A DNA stretch of 64,000 bases from VMCP01 sp964408945. Lineage in GTDB: Bacteria; Bacteroidota; Bacteroidia; NS11-12g; UBA955. Under the pieces are notes generated by a model. The model was not told the DNA's origin. It did not search any database and worked only from the letters and a program-made list of their open reading frames with translations. Within the stretch, counting starts at the first letter, position 1. Each line of letters opens with the position of its first letter. Position numbers and translations under genes: made by a program. Shown piece after piece: positions 7,180 through 16,509 of the stretch. The DNA lies in the NCBI GenBank assembly GCA_964408945.1, contig CAYPBJ010000003.1, positions 62,001 through 126,000 on the forward strand. The letters are read 5' to 3'.

Positions 7180-9559
7180 CCTGTTTTTCTCTTCTACCCA
7201 TTCTTTGGGAGCCCAGTTCTTCGATTCAGTTTCTAGCTCAAGATGGCCCGGTCAATATTCAGGTGACACTCAATTTTTTCAAAGAAACAATCAGCAAATC
7301 ATCTCAAATTACAACCTCAGCGACAAAGGTGATTTCCAATTAAACATCAAATCACTTCCCAAAACTTCACTCATTTTTTACGTAAGATTTGATTTAGAAC
7401 TCAAGATAAATACCTCAACCTCTAATTCAATAAGGTTCGGATTTATTGACTCATTTGGCAATACCCAATTCATAAAATTAGGAAACACTCAAGACCGGTG
7501 GGAAGCCTTTATCTCCAAATCATCAACGCCTGTAAACTCCGGAATGAATCAAGAATTCGCGGCATCTTCATTCAACGGAAGCATTCAATTGAGGCTAAAT
7601 TCAGATTCATTAATCGTGACCACTTACCATTCCTCCACCCAACTTATCACCGAACTTAAAATGCCCTTGTTTTTGGAAAACATCCAACAATTCTTCATCG
7701 GTATTCAACAATCTGGCAAAACCGCCTTTCAATCACATCGAATTTCAAATATCACTATTAATACTCAAAAAAAGCAGAGATTTTCCCGCGTCAATATCAA
7801 GCAACTGAACCAAAATGAACTTAGTATTTCAGGCTCACATCTGTTAAAATTCAACTCAGGATCAATAAAAATCAACCAAAAATATCGATCCCATTCTTTG
7901 AATCCCGACCTAAAATCATTGACTATCCAAATAGCGAAATCAGACTCCATTGATTTAAACATTCAATTGGATTCATTATTCACTATCTGGAATGAAGAAC
8001 TAGAGCCGATATTGTTGTTCATTAAAATAAAACAAATCACCCCCATACAAAGAACTGATATTGTCATATCAGAAATCATGTCAGTGCCACAGCCCTCGTT
8101 AAATCGCTTTCCAACTACAGAATACATAGAGCTCTACAACAATTCAAATCATTATAAAAAAGCAACTGAAATAAAATTGATATATAACAATAAAGTAGTT
8201 GTCATACCCGATAGCCTTTTTCCACCCAATCTGCCTGTATTGTTGGTTCCAATGACTGAATTAAATACTTGGCACCTTTGGGCATTGAATAAATTTCAAA
8301 CAACATCCAATATTTGGGGTATACCAAACTTCCCAAATCTGATCAATGCTGAAGGTATAGTGCTCTTAAAATCCCAAAACGGAGTTCTTTTAGATTCGGT
8401 CAATTACCAAGTCAGTATGCACACTGAATATGCTTCAAACGGAGGTTTTTCCTACGAAACCACCAATTTAAACCCTTTATCCAATAACTGTAAATGGAAA
8501 ACTGCCTCAAAAAACGGTGGAAGTCCAGCAGCAATCAATGGTAGTTTCGACAATCTTTTTCCCATAGAAATTGAGGAAAACTATTTACTCAATGATAATT
8601 CCATCGCATTTAAATTAAATGTTCATCATCAATTGATTGAAGAAATTACTGTCAATTCTAATTCAGTAAGCCTAAATAATAAGAACCATAAGCAAAAAGT
8701 CTTCTTTGATATAAACCCTAAAATTCCAAAACCAAATTCAAAATTGACCTTCAACGAAATTTATGTAAAATCTGCTACAAATACTGACTTCATTGAAATC
8801 TATAATCCCAATGAATATCCTGTTTTCTTGGAGTACTTTGATTTGTTGTTATACGATAATGACCATTTCATAAAGCAAATTATATCGTTAAAAAACGAAA
8901 AAAGAAAAGTGATTATGCCCAACGAATATCTTGTATTGTGTGAGAACATTTACTCATTGATTCATCAGTTCGATTCATCACACCTATCCTCGCTGATTAG
9001 TATTGATCACTTTCCCAACTTTATTCAAGAGGGAGGGCATTTGGCTTTGGTTAATCAATTAATTGGAATTACAGACGAATTCAGTTACGGACAAACAAAG
9101 CCCGTTAACAGAATCATTGAAAAAGATGCCTCATTAGAAAAATCGCATCCTCTATTACAATCAAACGACCCTAATAATTGGTTAGACTGTGTTTCTGAAT
9201 TAGGCAGCACCCCCACTAAGTCAAATTCATTTTTGCTGAATCAGCAAATCCAAAATAAAAAATGGACAACCATTCTAAATAAGAGACTGTTAAAGAACCC
9301 TTGTGAGTATTACACCATATCAGTAGAACTCAATATTCCTGAGTTAGGATGCTTAATGAACATCAATCTCTTTACAATTTGGGGGGAGAAAATAAGTTCG
9401 GTTTGTGATTATATCGCCATACCATCAAACGGAGTGATTCAATGGCCATTATTGGGTTCCAATAAAGAATTATTGAAGGGAAATTATATTGTTACCTTTG
9501 AAATAATAAACCCTAGAAAAGGCATTAAAACGGAACACCACAGAATCAGTCTTTTATAA
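7133..9559 (+). CDS. Secreted protein with two lamin-tail domains
   Basis: An exported protein of about 808 residues. The most plausible start is a TTG at 7133 (or 7127): it yields a short basic head, a hydrophobic core and an Ala-Gln cleavage site, a typical signal peptide, and it lies within the end of the upstream glycosyltransferase gene. There is no good ATG, so the start is uncertain. Two lamin-tail-domain-like segments are visible: one starting DIVISEIMSVP with EYIELYNNS, the other LTFNEIYVKS with DFIEIYNPN. The C-terminus resembles a FlgD-Ig-like/sorting segment (LFTIWGEKIS, GNYIVTFEI) but lacks the YPNP motif. The protein is Asn- and Ser-rich. A surface or extracellular role is likely; the ligand is unknown. 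Confidence 0.72.
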   Translation: MLNFLARFTGKIAFISLFFSSTHSLGAQFFDSVSSSRWPGQYSGDTQFFQRNNQQIISNYNLSDKGDFQLNIKSLPKTSLIFYVRFDLELKINTSTSNSIRFGFIDSFGNTQFIKLGNTQDRWEAFISKSSTPVNSGMNQEFAASSFNGSIQLRLNSDSLIVTTYHSSTQLITELKMPLFLENIQQFFIGIQQSGKTAFQSHRISNITINTQKKQRFSRVNIKQLNQNELSISGSHLLKFNSGSIKINQKYRSHSLNPDLKSLTIQIAKSDSIDLNIQLDSLFTIWNEELEPILLFIKIKQITPIQRTDIVISEIMSVPQPSLNRFPTTEYIELYNNSNHYKKATEIKLIYNNKVVVIPDSLFPPNLPVLLVPMTELNTWHLWALNKFQTTSNIWGIPNFPNLINAEGIVLLKSQNGVLLDSVNYQVSMHTEYASNGGFSYETTNLNPLSNNCKWKTASKNGGSPAAINGSFDNLFPIEIEENYLLNDNSIAFKLNVHHQLIEEITVNSNSVSLNNKNHKQKVFFDINPKIPKPNSKLTFNEIYVKSATNTDFIEIYNPNEYPVFLEYFDLLLYDNDHFIKQIISLKNEKRKVIMPNEYLVLCENIYSLIHQFDSSHLSSLISIDHFPNFIQEGGHLALVNQLIGITDEFSYGQTKPVNRIIEKDASLEKSHPLLQSNDPNNWLDCVSELGSTPTKSNSFLLNQQIQNKKWTTILNKRLLKNPCEYYTISVELNIPELGCLMNINLFTIWGEKISSVCDYIAIPSNGVIQWPLLGSNKELLKGNYIVTFEIINPRKGIKTEHHRISLL

Positions 9560-9563
9560 TTTC

Positions 9564-10400
9564 ATGCAAATTCATCATTTTTCACGTCAACTATTATTAC
9601 AAGAACTATCTAATGTTTGTTCCAAAGATGAAATTTCAAGTATTTCACTCTGGTTTGAAGATGCCATTAAAAATGGAATTACCCTTGACATTCTTGAAAA
9701 TCACTTGAAACGCTTAAAGGAAGGAGAACCTGTTCAACTCGTTTTTGGATACACGTACTTTTACAAAAACAAATTCCGAGTAAATTCCCATACCTTGATT
9801 CCGAGGCCGGAAACAGAAGAACTAGTAGATATAATCTTGGAACATTTTTCCTTAAAAGAAGATCAAAATAGGGGACTAAAAGTACTTGATATTGGAACCG
9901 GCAGTGGTTGCATTGCATTGAGCCTCTTGAAAGAACGTCCAACATGGAGGGCTACAGGAATTGATATTAGCTCTGAGGCCTTAGAAATTGCCAATCAAAA
10001 TGCTCTTGATTTAGATGTAATAGATAGGTTTAAATCTAAGGAGTTAGACTTTTTAAAGAACGAAATCAACTTTTCAGAATTTGACATCATTATTTCAAAT
10101 CCGCCCTATATCCCTATGAGCGAATTTAATTTAATGGATAAAAAAGTGTTAGATTATGAACCACATTCGGCGTTGTTCGTAGAACAAGATCCATTAATTT
10201 TCTACAAAAGAATTCTGGAAGAATTAAAAAAATGTCAACTTGACACCACTAAAAAAATAAGAGGAATTTATTTAGAAACACATCAAAATTATAACCAAGA
10301 AACTGTAGATCTTTTTAGAATTTTTGAAGGTTCATTTTCTGATATAAAAAAAATCGAGGACTTCAGCGGAAATCCTCGATTTGTAATACTCCGTAATTAA
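9564..10400 (+). CDS. prmC: Release factor glutamine methyltransferase PrmC
   Basis: PrmC methylates the GGQ glutamine of peptide chain release factors RF1 and RF2 using S-adenosylmethionine. The 278-residue protein has the N-terminal helical release-factor-binding part ending in the PVQLVFGYTYFY segment, IPRPETEELVD, the SAM-binding glycine loop VLDIGTGSGCIALSL and the catalytic ISNPPYIP motif. It starts five bases after the lamin-tail gene and ends four bases from the convergent AT-hook gene. Length is normal for the family. Confidence 0.95.
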   Translation: MQIHHFSRQLLLQELSNVCSKDEISSISLWFEDAIKNGITLDILENHLKRLKEGEPVQLVFGYTYFYKNKFRVNSHTLIPRPETEELVDIILEHFSLKEDQNRGLKVLDIGTGSGCIALSLLKERPTWRATGIDISSEALEIANQNALDLDVIDRFKSKELDFLKNEINFSEFDIIISNPPYIPMSEFNLMDKKVLDYEPHSALFVEQDPLIFYKRILEELKKCQLDTTKKIRGIYLETHQNYNQETVDLFRIFEGSFSDIKKIEDFSGNPRFVILRN

Positions 10401-10404
10401 AAAA

Positions 10405-11031
10405 TTAAGCCAACTGTATCAATCCGTCTTTATTGATCAGTTCGCCGCCTTTGTAAATTTGGGTAAGTGTGGTGTATACACCTTGAGAAAACCGTTTCAT
10501 GTCTTTCTCCCCACTTTTAGCGAACAAACCAGTGATCAATTCTTTTGATGTCATTGGCTTTTTAACTTCTTTCATGAAGTTCATTATTATGTCTCTTTTA
10601 GTAAGTTCACCTGCTCTTTTTCTACCTCCACCGCGTCTTTGTCCTAATTCACTTTTAGCAGGTCTCCCACGCTTTCCTTTGGGTGCCAAAGGCTTGCTTG
10701 CAGGCCTACCAACTTTACCCTTTTTATTTCCAGTTACCGTTAACTTTTTTCTATATTCCTTTGCTCTATTCTTCCACAGCGCTATAGAAGCTTCTAATTT
10801 CAAGCGAAGTTTAAAAGCATCTTTCTGATTTTTCTCTTCAATTTTCTGAATTTCTTTTTGAGAAGACTCCTGGGCTCTTCTTACAGATTCCATTAAACTT
10901 AGTAACTCAGCCTCAAGTTGATTGTATGTATGCGCAGATCCACGCTTATCAGCTTTCTTCACTTTATTCTTAGAACCAGGTTTTCTTCCTCGTTTTTTAG
11001 GAACTTTCGTTTCTACAGTTTTGTTTGACAT
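10405..11031 (-). CDS. AT-hook DNA-binding protein with C-terminal winged-helix-like end
   Basis: A highly basic 208-residue protein. Three AT-hook cores (RGRKP near residue 14, VGRPA and RGRPA in the middle) would insert into the minor groove of AT-rich DNA. Between the first hook and the others is a charged coiled-coil-like stretch of about 70 residues rich in Glu, Lys and Gln. The last 65 residues (TKRDIIMNFMKEVKKPMTSKELI and onward) look like a helix-turn-helix or winged-helix unit. I take the ATG at 11031; an in-frame TTG 30 bases upstream lies in a probable -7 element (GAAATTTG). A nucleoid-associated or global regulatory role is likely; I do not recognise a named family. Confidence 0.75.
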   Translation of the reverse strand: MSNKTVETKVPKKRGRKPGSKNKVKKADKRGSAHTYNQLEAELLSLMESVRRAQESSQKEIQKIEEKNQKDAFKLRLKLEASIALWKNRAKEYRKKLTVTGNKKGKVGRPASKPLAPKGKRGRPAKSELGQRRGGGRKRAGELTKRDIIMNFMKEVKKPMTSKELITGLFAKSGEKDMKRFSQGVYTTLTQIYKGGELINKDGLIQLA

Positions 11032-11231
11032 GATAAATTTAGATGAATGATTGAATTGCAAATTTCACTATTAATATTTATTTTTTTAGTAAGCCATCGA
11101 GGAAAATAATATTTTATCAGATGAAAATATTTTAAAAACCCAATTACTATTGATTTATACCATTTTATATTTAAAATTAATGACTATTTTTTTACATAAC
11201 TAAGAAAATAAAATAAACATCCTTTTAACCC

Positions 11232-11239
11232 TATTTTTG
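11232..11239 (+). promoter_or_regulatory. -7 promoter element of dxs
   Basis: TATTTTTG, an exact TAnnTTTG match in a very AT-rich gap. The dxs ATG follows after seven bases, implying a leaderless or nearly leaderless transcript. Confidence 0.6.
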
Positions 11240-11246
11240 CACTCCA

Positions 11247-13058
11247 ATGCTGCTTCCATCAAAGTTTAGTAATCATCAAGAACTGCGCAATATGCCTGTG
11301 GAAGAACTTGTTGCCATTGCAGCACAATTAAGAAGTTATCTGATCAATACCATTTTAGAAAATGGTGGTCATTTTGCAGCAAACTTGGGAGTCATTGAAT
11401 TAACAGTGACGATTCTTTCAATTATTGACCCCAAAAAATCACCCATTATTTGGGATGTTGGACACCAATCCTATCCTTATAAAGTATTGACAGGCCGAGC
11501 AGATGAAATTAAAAATATTCGCAACAAAAATGGGATTTCGGGTTTCCCTAAAATAAGCGAATCTCCCCTCGATTGGTTTGGAACTGGGCATTCTTCTACC
11601 GCTCTATCTGCTGCCTTGGGATTTGCTGAATCTTTCAAAAATAATCAAACTCGTCATCCGGTGTTTGCCATTATTGGTGATGGCGCGTTAACTGGTGGAA
11701 TGGCCTATGAGGCTATGAACAATATAGTAGATTTACATTATCCCTTAATTGTTATTCTCAATGACAATCAAATGGGTATAGATCCCAATACCGGCGCCTT
11801 AAATAAACACCTGATCCAACTTCAAAAAGACAAACAACCCCTAAAAGTCAAAAACTTCTTTGAATGGTTTGGTTTTACTTATCAAGGACCTTTTGATGGA
11901 CATAATATCGAATCCCTAAAACAAACGCTCACCGAAGCTGCAGCCAAGAACAAACCCTATCTAATTCATATTCAAACCATAAAAGGAAAAGGATATGAAC
12001 CCGCGGAAAAGGAACAAACTCGATGGCATAGCGCGGCTAAATTCATCAAAGTTGACCATCCCAAATCCGAAAAAAACATAGCCAACAATCAAATACCTAG
12101 AATTACAGATAAACAGCAAAAATCTAAATGGCAAGATATTTTTGGAGAAACCTTACTAGAGCTAGCAAATAAGCATCCGGAATTAAGGGGAATTACTCCT
12201 GCAATGCCCAGCTCCTGTGGAATGTTGCCCGCTTTAGAGAAATTCCCAGATCGCTTTTTTGACGTTGGTATTTCAGAACAACACGCAGTTACATTCGCCG
12301 CAGGGATAGCCGCAGGAGGTAAAAAAGTTATCCTGAATATCTACAGTACCTTCTTACAAAGAGCTTATGACCAAATCATTCACGATGTAGTGCTTCAAAA
12401 TCTACCCGTAGTTTTTTGCATTGACCGAGCCGGACTCGTTGGTGAGGATGGACCCACACACCACGGAAGTTATGATTTAACTTTCCTCATACCACTCCCT
12501 AATGTAACTATACTAGCTCCATATCAATCTCAAGAACTTAAGAGTATGATGCATTGGGCTGTTAATCAAAATCACCCCGTTTTCATTCGATATCCTAGAG
12601 GTGAAACACTAAATCAAGATCAACTAGAACCTACACTTGATCCCACAGAACCGAAAATCATCCACCAATCTGCAAACCCTAGAATTTTAATCGGTACTAC
12701 CGGCATTGCTACACAGTTAGCCATCGATGCACTAGAAAAAAAATCCGAAATATTCAGCCAGGTAGACCTGATCCACTTCCCAGCGGTAAAAATCAGCAAC
12801 CAAGTCCCCAATTTTCTTTCAAAAAACTATGAACATTGCATCACAGTAGAAGATGGTTGCATCATTGGAGGATTTGGTCAATATCTTAAATACCTCTGGG
12901 AAACCACTTCAAACGAGCAATCATTGCCAAAATTTCATCATTTAGGCATTCAAGACCATTTTCCTTCACACGGAAGTATTGCCGAACTTCAAAGAGATGA
13001 AGAGTTTGACGCCGATGCCATTCTTACCAAACTCAACCAGTTATTGATCAATTCTTGA
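11247..13058 (+). CDS. dxs: 1-deoxy-D-xylulose-5-phosphate synthase
   Basis: DXS condenses pyruvate and glyceraldehyde 3-phosphate with thiamine diphosphate, the first step of the non-mevalonate isoprenoid pathway. The 603-residue protein has GHFAANLGVIELT, the thiamine diphosphate motif starting GDGALTGGMAYEAMNN and ending in the NDNQMGI metal ligand, DVGISEQHAVTFAAG with the catalytic glutamate in the pyrimidine domain, and the transketolase C-terminal domain. The length is slightly below the usual 620-640. Its last 70 bases overlap the convergent pabA gene. Confidence 0.96.
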   Translation: MLLPSKFSNHQELRNMPVEELVAIAAQLRSYLINTILENGGHFAANLGVIELTVTILSIIDPKKSPIIWDVGHQSYPYKVLTGRADEIKNIRNKNGISGFPKISESPLDWFGTGHSSTALSAALGFAESFKNNQTRHPVFAIIGDGALTGGMAYEAMNNIVDLHYPLIVILNDNQMGIDPNTGALNKHLIQLQKDKQPLKVKNFFEWFGFTYQGPFDGHNIESLKQTLTEAAAKNKPYLIHIQTIKGKGYEPAEKEQTRWHSAAKFIKVDHPKSEKNIANNQIPRITDKQQKSKWQDIFGETLLELANKHPELRGITPAMPSSCGMLPALEKFPDRFFDVGISEQHAVTFAAGIAAGGKKVILNIYSTFLQRAYDQIIHDVVLQNLPVVFCIDRAGLVGEDGPTHHGSYDLTFLIPLPNVTILAPYQSQELKSMMHWAVNQNHPVFIRYPRGETLNQDQLEPTLDPTEPKIIHQSANPRILIGTTGIATQLAIDALEKKSEIFSQVDLIHFPAVKISNQVPNFLSKNYEHCITVEDGCIIGGFGQYLKYLWETTSNEQSLPKFHHLGIQDHFPSHGSIAELQRDEEFDADAILTKLNQLLINS

Positions 13059-13603
13059 CCCTTAGGGGTTAGAACACTCTCCGGGTGAAATTGAACACCA
13101 AAAATAGGTGCGCTCTTATGTTGAAAAGCCATAATTTCATGGTCTTCCGCCCTTGCTAAAACTTCTAATTGCGAAACTCCAAACGAAGCATCATCTACCA
13201 CCAATGAATGATATCTTCCCACTTGTAACTCTTGAGGCAGGCCATTGAAGAGCCCGCTTCCCGCATCTCCTGAATGAGAAATAACCGAAGATTTTCCATG
13301 AACTGGTTCCTTTGCCCGTCTTAATGTCCAACCAAAAAATTGCCCCAATGCTTGATGTCCCAAACAAACTCCTAAAATGGGCTTCTTCAAATCAACCAAC
13401 CGTTCCAATATCCGCATTAAATCACCTGAATTTTCAGGTTCATTGGGACCGGGACCTATCAGAAATGCATCGCATTTCTCCAATTCTGACCATCGTTTCG
13501 ATAATTCGTGATTCTCAAAAATAACTACATCTCCCCCTGCTTTGCGCAAATAATGCACTAAGTTGTAGCTGAAAGAATCAAAATTTTCTATAAATCCTAT
13601 CAC
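12989..13603 (-). CDS. pabA: Aminodeoxychorismate/anthranilate synthase glutamine amidotransferase
   Basis: A class I glutamine amidotransferase of 204 residues that supplies ammonia for 4-amino-4-deoxychorismate (folate) or anthranilate (tryptophan). The catalytic triad is visible: Cys80 in GVCLGHQ, His173 and Glu175 in QFHPES; the oxyanion region GPGPNEPE is also present. No PabB or TrpE partner lies beside it, so the choice between PabA and TrpG cannot be made here. It overlaps tsaB by four bases. The last dozen or so residues (ending SASNSSSL) go beyond the usual family end and are encoded in the 70-base overlap with dxs. Confidence 0.88.
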   Translation of the reverse strand: MIGFIENFDSFSYNLVHYLRKAGGDVVIFENHELSKRWSELEKCDAFLIGPGPNEPENSGDLMRILERLVDLKKPILGVCLGHQALGQFFGWTLRRAKEPVHGKSSVISHSGDAGSGLFNGLPQELQVGRYHSLVVDDASFGVSQLEVLARAEDHEIMAFQHKSAPIFGVQFHPESVLTPKGQELINNWLSLVRMASASNSSSL

Positions 13604-14280
13604 ACCGAGAACTTTTGAGAAATACCTGCAACAAACTCCTTTAAGTAATACGGTTCAAAATATGCTACATCTTCAAATTCACCCCTAATGAGTTTTTGTG
13701 CTGCAGCCTTGGCAAACATATGAGCTTCAGGACCAGAAATTGTTTTCGCATTTGGTGCAGACAATAATCGCTGCGCCTTATCACCGCTGTTTCCAATAAA
13801 AACTGTAGTTTCCAAATCAACTAAGCCGCTCAAACAGCCTTTGGTTAAAATCATTGCTTCCACGTTTTTCTTCACTTCACCTAGTTCATCTATGACGCAA
13901 ATATAAACCTCGTCGCGGCGAGCATCGAGCATAGAACAAATAGACCCACTTACATGATGTTCTTGATCTTGAGCCCAATATGCCATTGCCAACAAACCAT
14001 TTATAGACAATAGTTTACATCCCAAAGCATAACAAAGACCCTTGGCCAAACTCACTCCAATTCTCAAACCCGTATAACTACCTGGGCCCTGATTTACGGC
14101 TACGGCCATCAACGGCACATCCAATTTCTGAAGCTCTGTGAATGCTTTTTCAACCAATACAGGAAGTTGCTCAGAATGTGATTGCTTCACAAAAACCGTT
14201 TCGCTCCACAACAAATTACCCTGTTCGTCCGTTAAACAAACCGACGGGTAATCAGCCGAGGACTCAATCACGAGAATCAT
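13600..14280 (-). CDS. tsaB: tRNA threonylcarbamoyladenosine biosynthesis protein TsaB
   Basis: TsaB (YeaZ) is the platform partner of TsaD in making the universal t6A37 modification of ANN-decoding tRNAs. The 226-residue protein starts MILVIESSADYPSVCL and has the family core QGPGSYTGLRIGVSLAKGLCYAL. Its stop overlaps the pabA start by four bases. A perfect -7 element (TAACTTTG, 14292-14285 on the minus strand) ends only four bases before the ATG, so the message probably starts at or in the start codon. Confidence 0.94.
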   Translation of the reverse strand: MILVIESSADYPSVCLTDEQGNLLWSETVFVKQSHSEQLPVLVEKAFTELQKLDVPLMAVAVNQGPGSYTGLRIGVSLAKGLCYALGCKLLSINGLLAMAYWAQDQEHHVSGSICSMLDARRDEVYICVIDELGEVKKNVEAMILTKGCLSGLVDLETTVFIGNSGDKAQRLLSAPNAKTISGPEAHMFAKAAAQKLIRGEFEDVAYFEPYYLKEFVAGISQKFSV

Positions 14281-14284
14281 ACCT

Positions 14285-14292
14285 CAAAGTTA
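14285..14292 (-). promoter_or_regulatory. -7 promoter element of tsaB
   Basis: TAACTTTG on the minus strand, an exact consensus match, four bases upstream of the tsaB ATG. Confidence 0.5.
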
Positions 14293-14297
14293 ATTCG

Positions 14298-14305
14298 TAA
14301 ATTCG
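14298..14305 (+). promoter_or_regulatory. -7 promoter element of the thiolase gene
   Basis: TAAATTCG, a one-base variant of TAnnTTTG that recurs in this window before recR, dusB and sucA. The thiolase ATG at 14326 would be preceded by a leader of roughly 14 bases. Confidence 0.4.
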
Positions 14306-14325
14306 CGTATCCAAAAGAATTGAAC

Positions 14326-15504
14326 ATGACAAGAGAAGTTTTCATCGTTGGTGCCAAAAGAACTCCATTGGGGAGCTTCAATGGAGCACTTTCTTCAGTG
14401 CCCGCCACAAAATTAGGAGCCGTTGCCATTAAAGCTGCCTTGGAACAAGCAGGATTGAGCGTTGACCAAGTAGAAGAAGTATTGATGGGAAATGTATTAC
14501 AAGCTGGTGTTGGACAAGCACCTGCTCGTCAAGCATCGAAGTTCGCGGGTATCCCAGATCATGTTCCTGCTACCACCATAAACAAAGTTTGCGCTAGTGG
14601 AATGAAAGCCATTGCCTTGGGAATGCAGAGCATTCAATTGGGATATGCAGATGTTGTGGTTGCCGGCGGCATGGAAAACATGAGCCTTGCTCCACATTAC
14701 TTGCCCAATAGCCGTGCCGGTTATAAATACGGAAACTTCCAAGCCGTTGATGCTATTGTTCATGATGGTTTGACCGATGTTTACTCAAATACATTGATGG
14801 GAACTTGCGCCGAAACCTGTGCAACAGAATACAACTTCAGCCGCGAAGACCAAGACAATTTTGCCATTGAAAGTTACAAACGCTCGGCTAAAGCTTGGGC
14901 CGAAGGTAAATTCAACGACGAAATTGCGCCTGTAACCATATCCACCAAAAAGGGTGATATCACCATTACTGAAGACGAAGAATACAAAAACGTAAAGTTT
15001 GATAAAATCCCTGAATTGCGTCCTGTTTTCAAGAAAGACGGAACCGTTACCGCCGCGAATGCATCAACCATCAATGACGGTGCTGCTGTAATGGTATTGG
15101 TGAGTGGCGAAAAATTGAAAGAACTTGGACTCACACCTTTGGCAAAAATTGTAGGTGTTGCAGACGCTGAACAAGCTCCCGAATGGTTTACCACAACCCC
15201 AAGCGAAGCTCTTCCCAAAGCGGTGAAACGCGCAAACCTTGAAATGTCTGACCTAGATTACGTAGAACTCAACGAAGCATTTGCAGTGGTTGGGCTCGCT
15301 AACATCAAATTAATGAACCTTGACCCTTCAAAGGTGAATGTAAACGGCGGTGCTGTTTCTTTGGGACATCCACTCGGTGCTTCAGGCGCTCGCGTGATGG
15401 TGACGCTTTTGAACGTTTTGAAGCAAAATAACGGCAAAATTGGCGGTGCAGGTATCTGCAACGGCGGTGGAGGTGCTTCGGCAATGGTCATAGAAAATTG
15501 CTAA
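14326..15504 (+). CDS. Acetyl-CoA C-acetyltransferase (thiolase)
   Basis: A 392-residue thiolase II that joins two acetyl-CoA units to acetoacetyl-CoA or runs the reverse in beta-oxidation. The active-site cysteine is in NKVCASGMKAI (about residue 88), the catalytic histidine in GHPLGASGARV, and the second cysteine in AGICNGGGGASAM. ELNEAFA is also conserved. I start at the ATG at 14326 because homology begins at TREVFIVGAKRTP; an in-frame TTG lies six bases earlier. It stands alone, without fatty-acid or butanoate genes next to it. Confidence 0.94.
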   Translation: MTREVFIVGAKRTPLGSFNGALSSVPATKLGAVAIKAALEQAGLSVDQVEEVLMGNVLQAGVGQAPARQASKFAGIPDHVPATTINKVCASGMKAIALGMQSIQLGYADVVVAGGMENMSLAPHYLPNSRAGYKYGNFQAVDAIVHDGLTDVYSNTLMGTCAETCATEYNFSREDQDNFAIESYKRSAKAWAEGKFNDEIAPVTISTKKGDITITEDEEYKNVKFDKIPELRPVFKKDGTVTAANASTINDGAAVMVLVSGEKLKELGLTPLAKIVGVADAEQAPEWFTTTPSEALPKAVKRANLEMSDLDYVELNEAFAVVGLANIKLMNLDPSKVNVNGGAVSLGHPLGASGARVMVTLLNVLKQNNGKIGGAGICNGGGGASAMVIENC

Positions 15505-15516
15505 TCTGATTTAATT

Positions 15517-16509
15517 ATGCGTAATAGAATTCTTTTCTTTCTTTTTTTCGGGGGATGCTTTAACGCAGCCTACTCCCAATTGAGTCCAAAAGAACTCGAA
15601 AAACGCATTTTAGAAATAAACCAAACCCCTATTTCTCAGTCGCCCGATAACGAAAAAATCGCGGCGGCTGAGGAAATTGTGGAACTCCTCATGGAAGGAC
15701 TCACCCACAAAGAATCGTTTGATTACCCTTTCGATTCACTCCGCTTTTCAACCATACCCGTGGTTACCGCACCCAAAGCCCCAGTTAGAATTTTTACCTT
15801 CAATGCCATTTTAGAAAACGGAAAATTCCAACATTACGGAGTACTTCAATGGAAAACCAAAGGTGGAATCAAAACCTATGCCCTCATTGACACAGCTGAA
15901 AATCTTCCCAAAGAACCCACAGCTGAATCATTATCTACATCACAATGGATAGGTGCACTTTACTATCAAATGATTCCATATAAGCGCAACAAAAAAGACA
16001 TTTACATTTTATGCGGATTTGATGGACACAACATCAACAGCAACAGATCTATCTTAGAAACCCTGTATTTCGAAGATGGTGAACCTCTTTTTGGCACGGA
16101 AATGTTCCGCGATGGCGAAGAAGATCCCACACCTGAACCCAGAGTCATTTTCGAATATCACAAATCAGCAAAAATGACCCTTCGTTTTCAACCCGAAGTC
16201 AACTATATTGTTTTAGACGAATTGGCTCCCGCTTACGAAAAAGTCAAAGGCAATCCCTGGTATAACATCCCAACAGGCGACTATTTTGCCTACCATCCCG
16301 AAAAATTCTCTTGGGTGCTAAAACCCGTAACCGATGAAATGCCCTTCGCTGATCCTAGAAGCATAGATGGAGATAGACGTCCTGCCGAACTTCCAAAAGA
16401 TCGAATGAAATTGAAACATGCCCCCGAAATGCCTCAAAAAAGAGGTAAATACGGAGAAGGCTCTGAAGAAGAGAGTGATGACACTCCCGCCGATTCAGAC
16501 GACGAATAA
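15517..16509 (+). CDS. Secreted protein of unknown function
   Basis: A 330-residue exported protein: a basic head and strongly hydrophobic stretch (RILFFLFFGG) end in an AYSQ signal-peptidase site. The middle is rich in aromatic residues and alternating beta-like segments (KAPVRIFTFNAIL, HYGVLQWKTKGGIKTYALID, KKDIYILCGFDGHN), and the C-terminal 50 residues are strongly charged with an acidic tail (GEGSEEESDDTPADSDDE), which is probably disordered. I do not recognise a family; it resembles conserved Bacteroidota hypotheticals of the cell envelope. It starts 13 bases after the thiolase and its last 15 bases overlap the convergent menF gene. Confidence 0.75.
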   Translation: MRNRILFFLFFGGCFNAAYSQLSPKELEKRILEINQTPISQSPDNEKIAAAEEIVELLMEGLTHKESFDYPFDSLRFSTIPVVTAPKAPVRIFTFNAILENGKFQHYGVLQWKTKGGIKTYALIDTAENLPKEPTAESLSTSQWIGALYYQMIPYKRNKKDIYILCGFDGHNINSNRSILETLYFEDGEPLFGTEMFRDGEEDPTPEPRVIFEYHKSAKMTLRFQPEVNYIVLDELAPAYEKVKGNPWYNIPTGDYFAYHPEKFSWVLKPVTDEMPFADPRSIDGDRRPAELPKDRMKLKHAPEMPQKRGKYGEGSEEESDDTPADSDDE

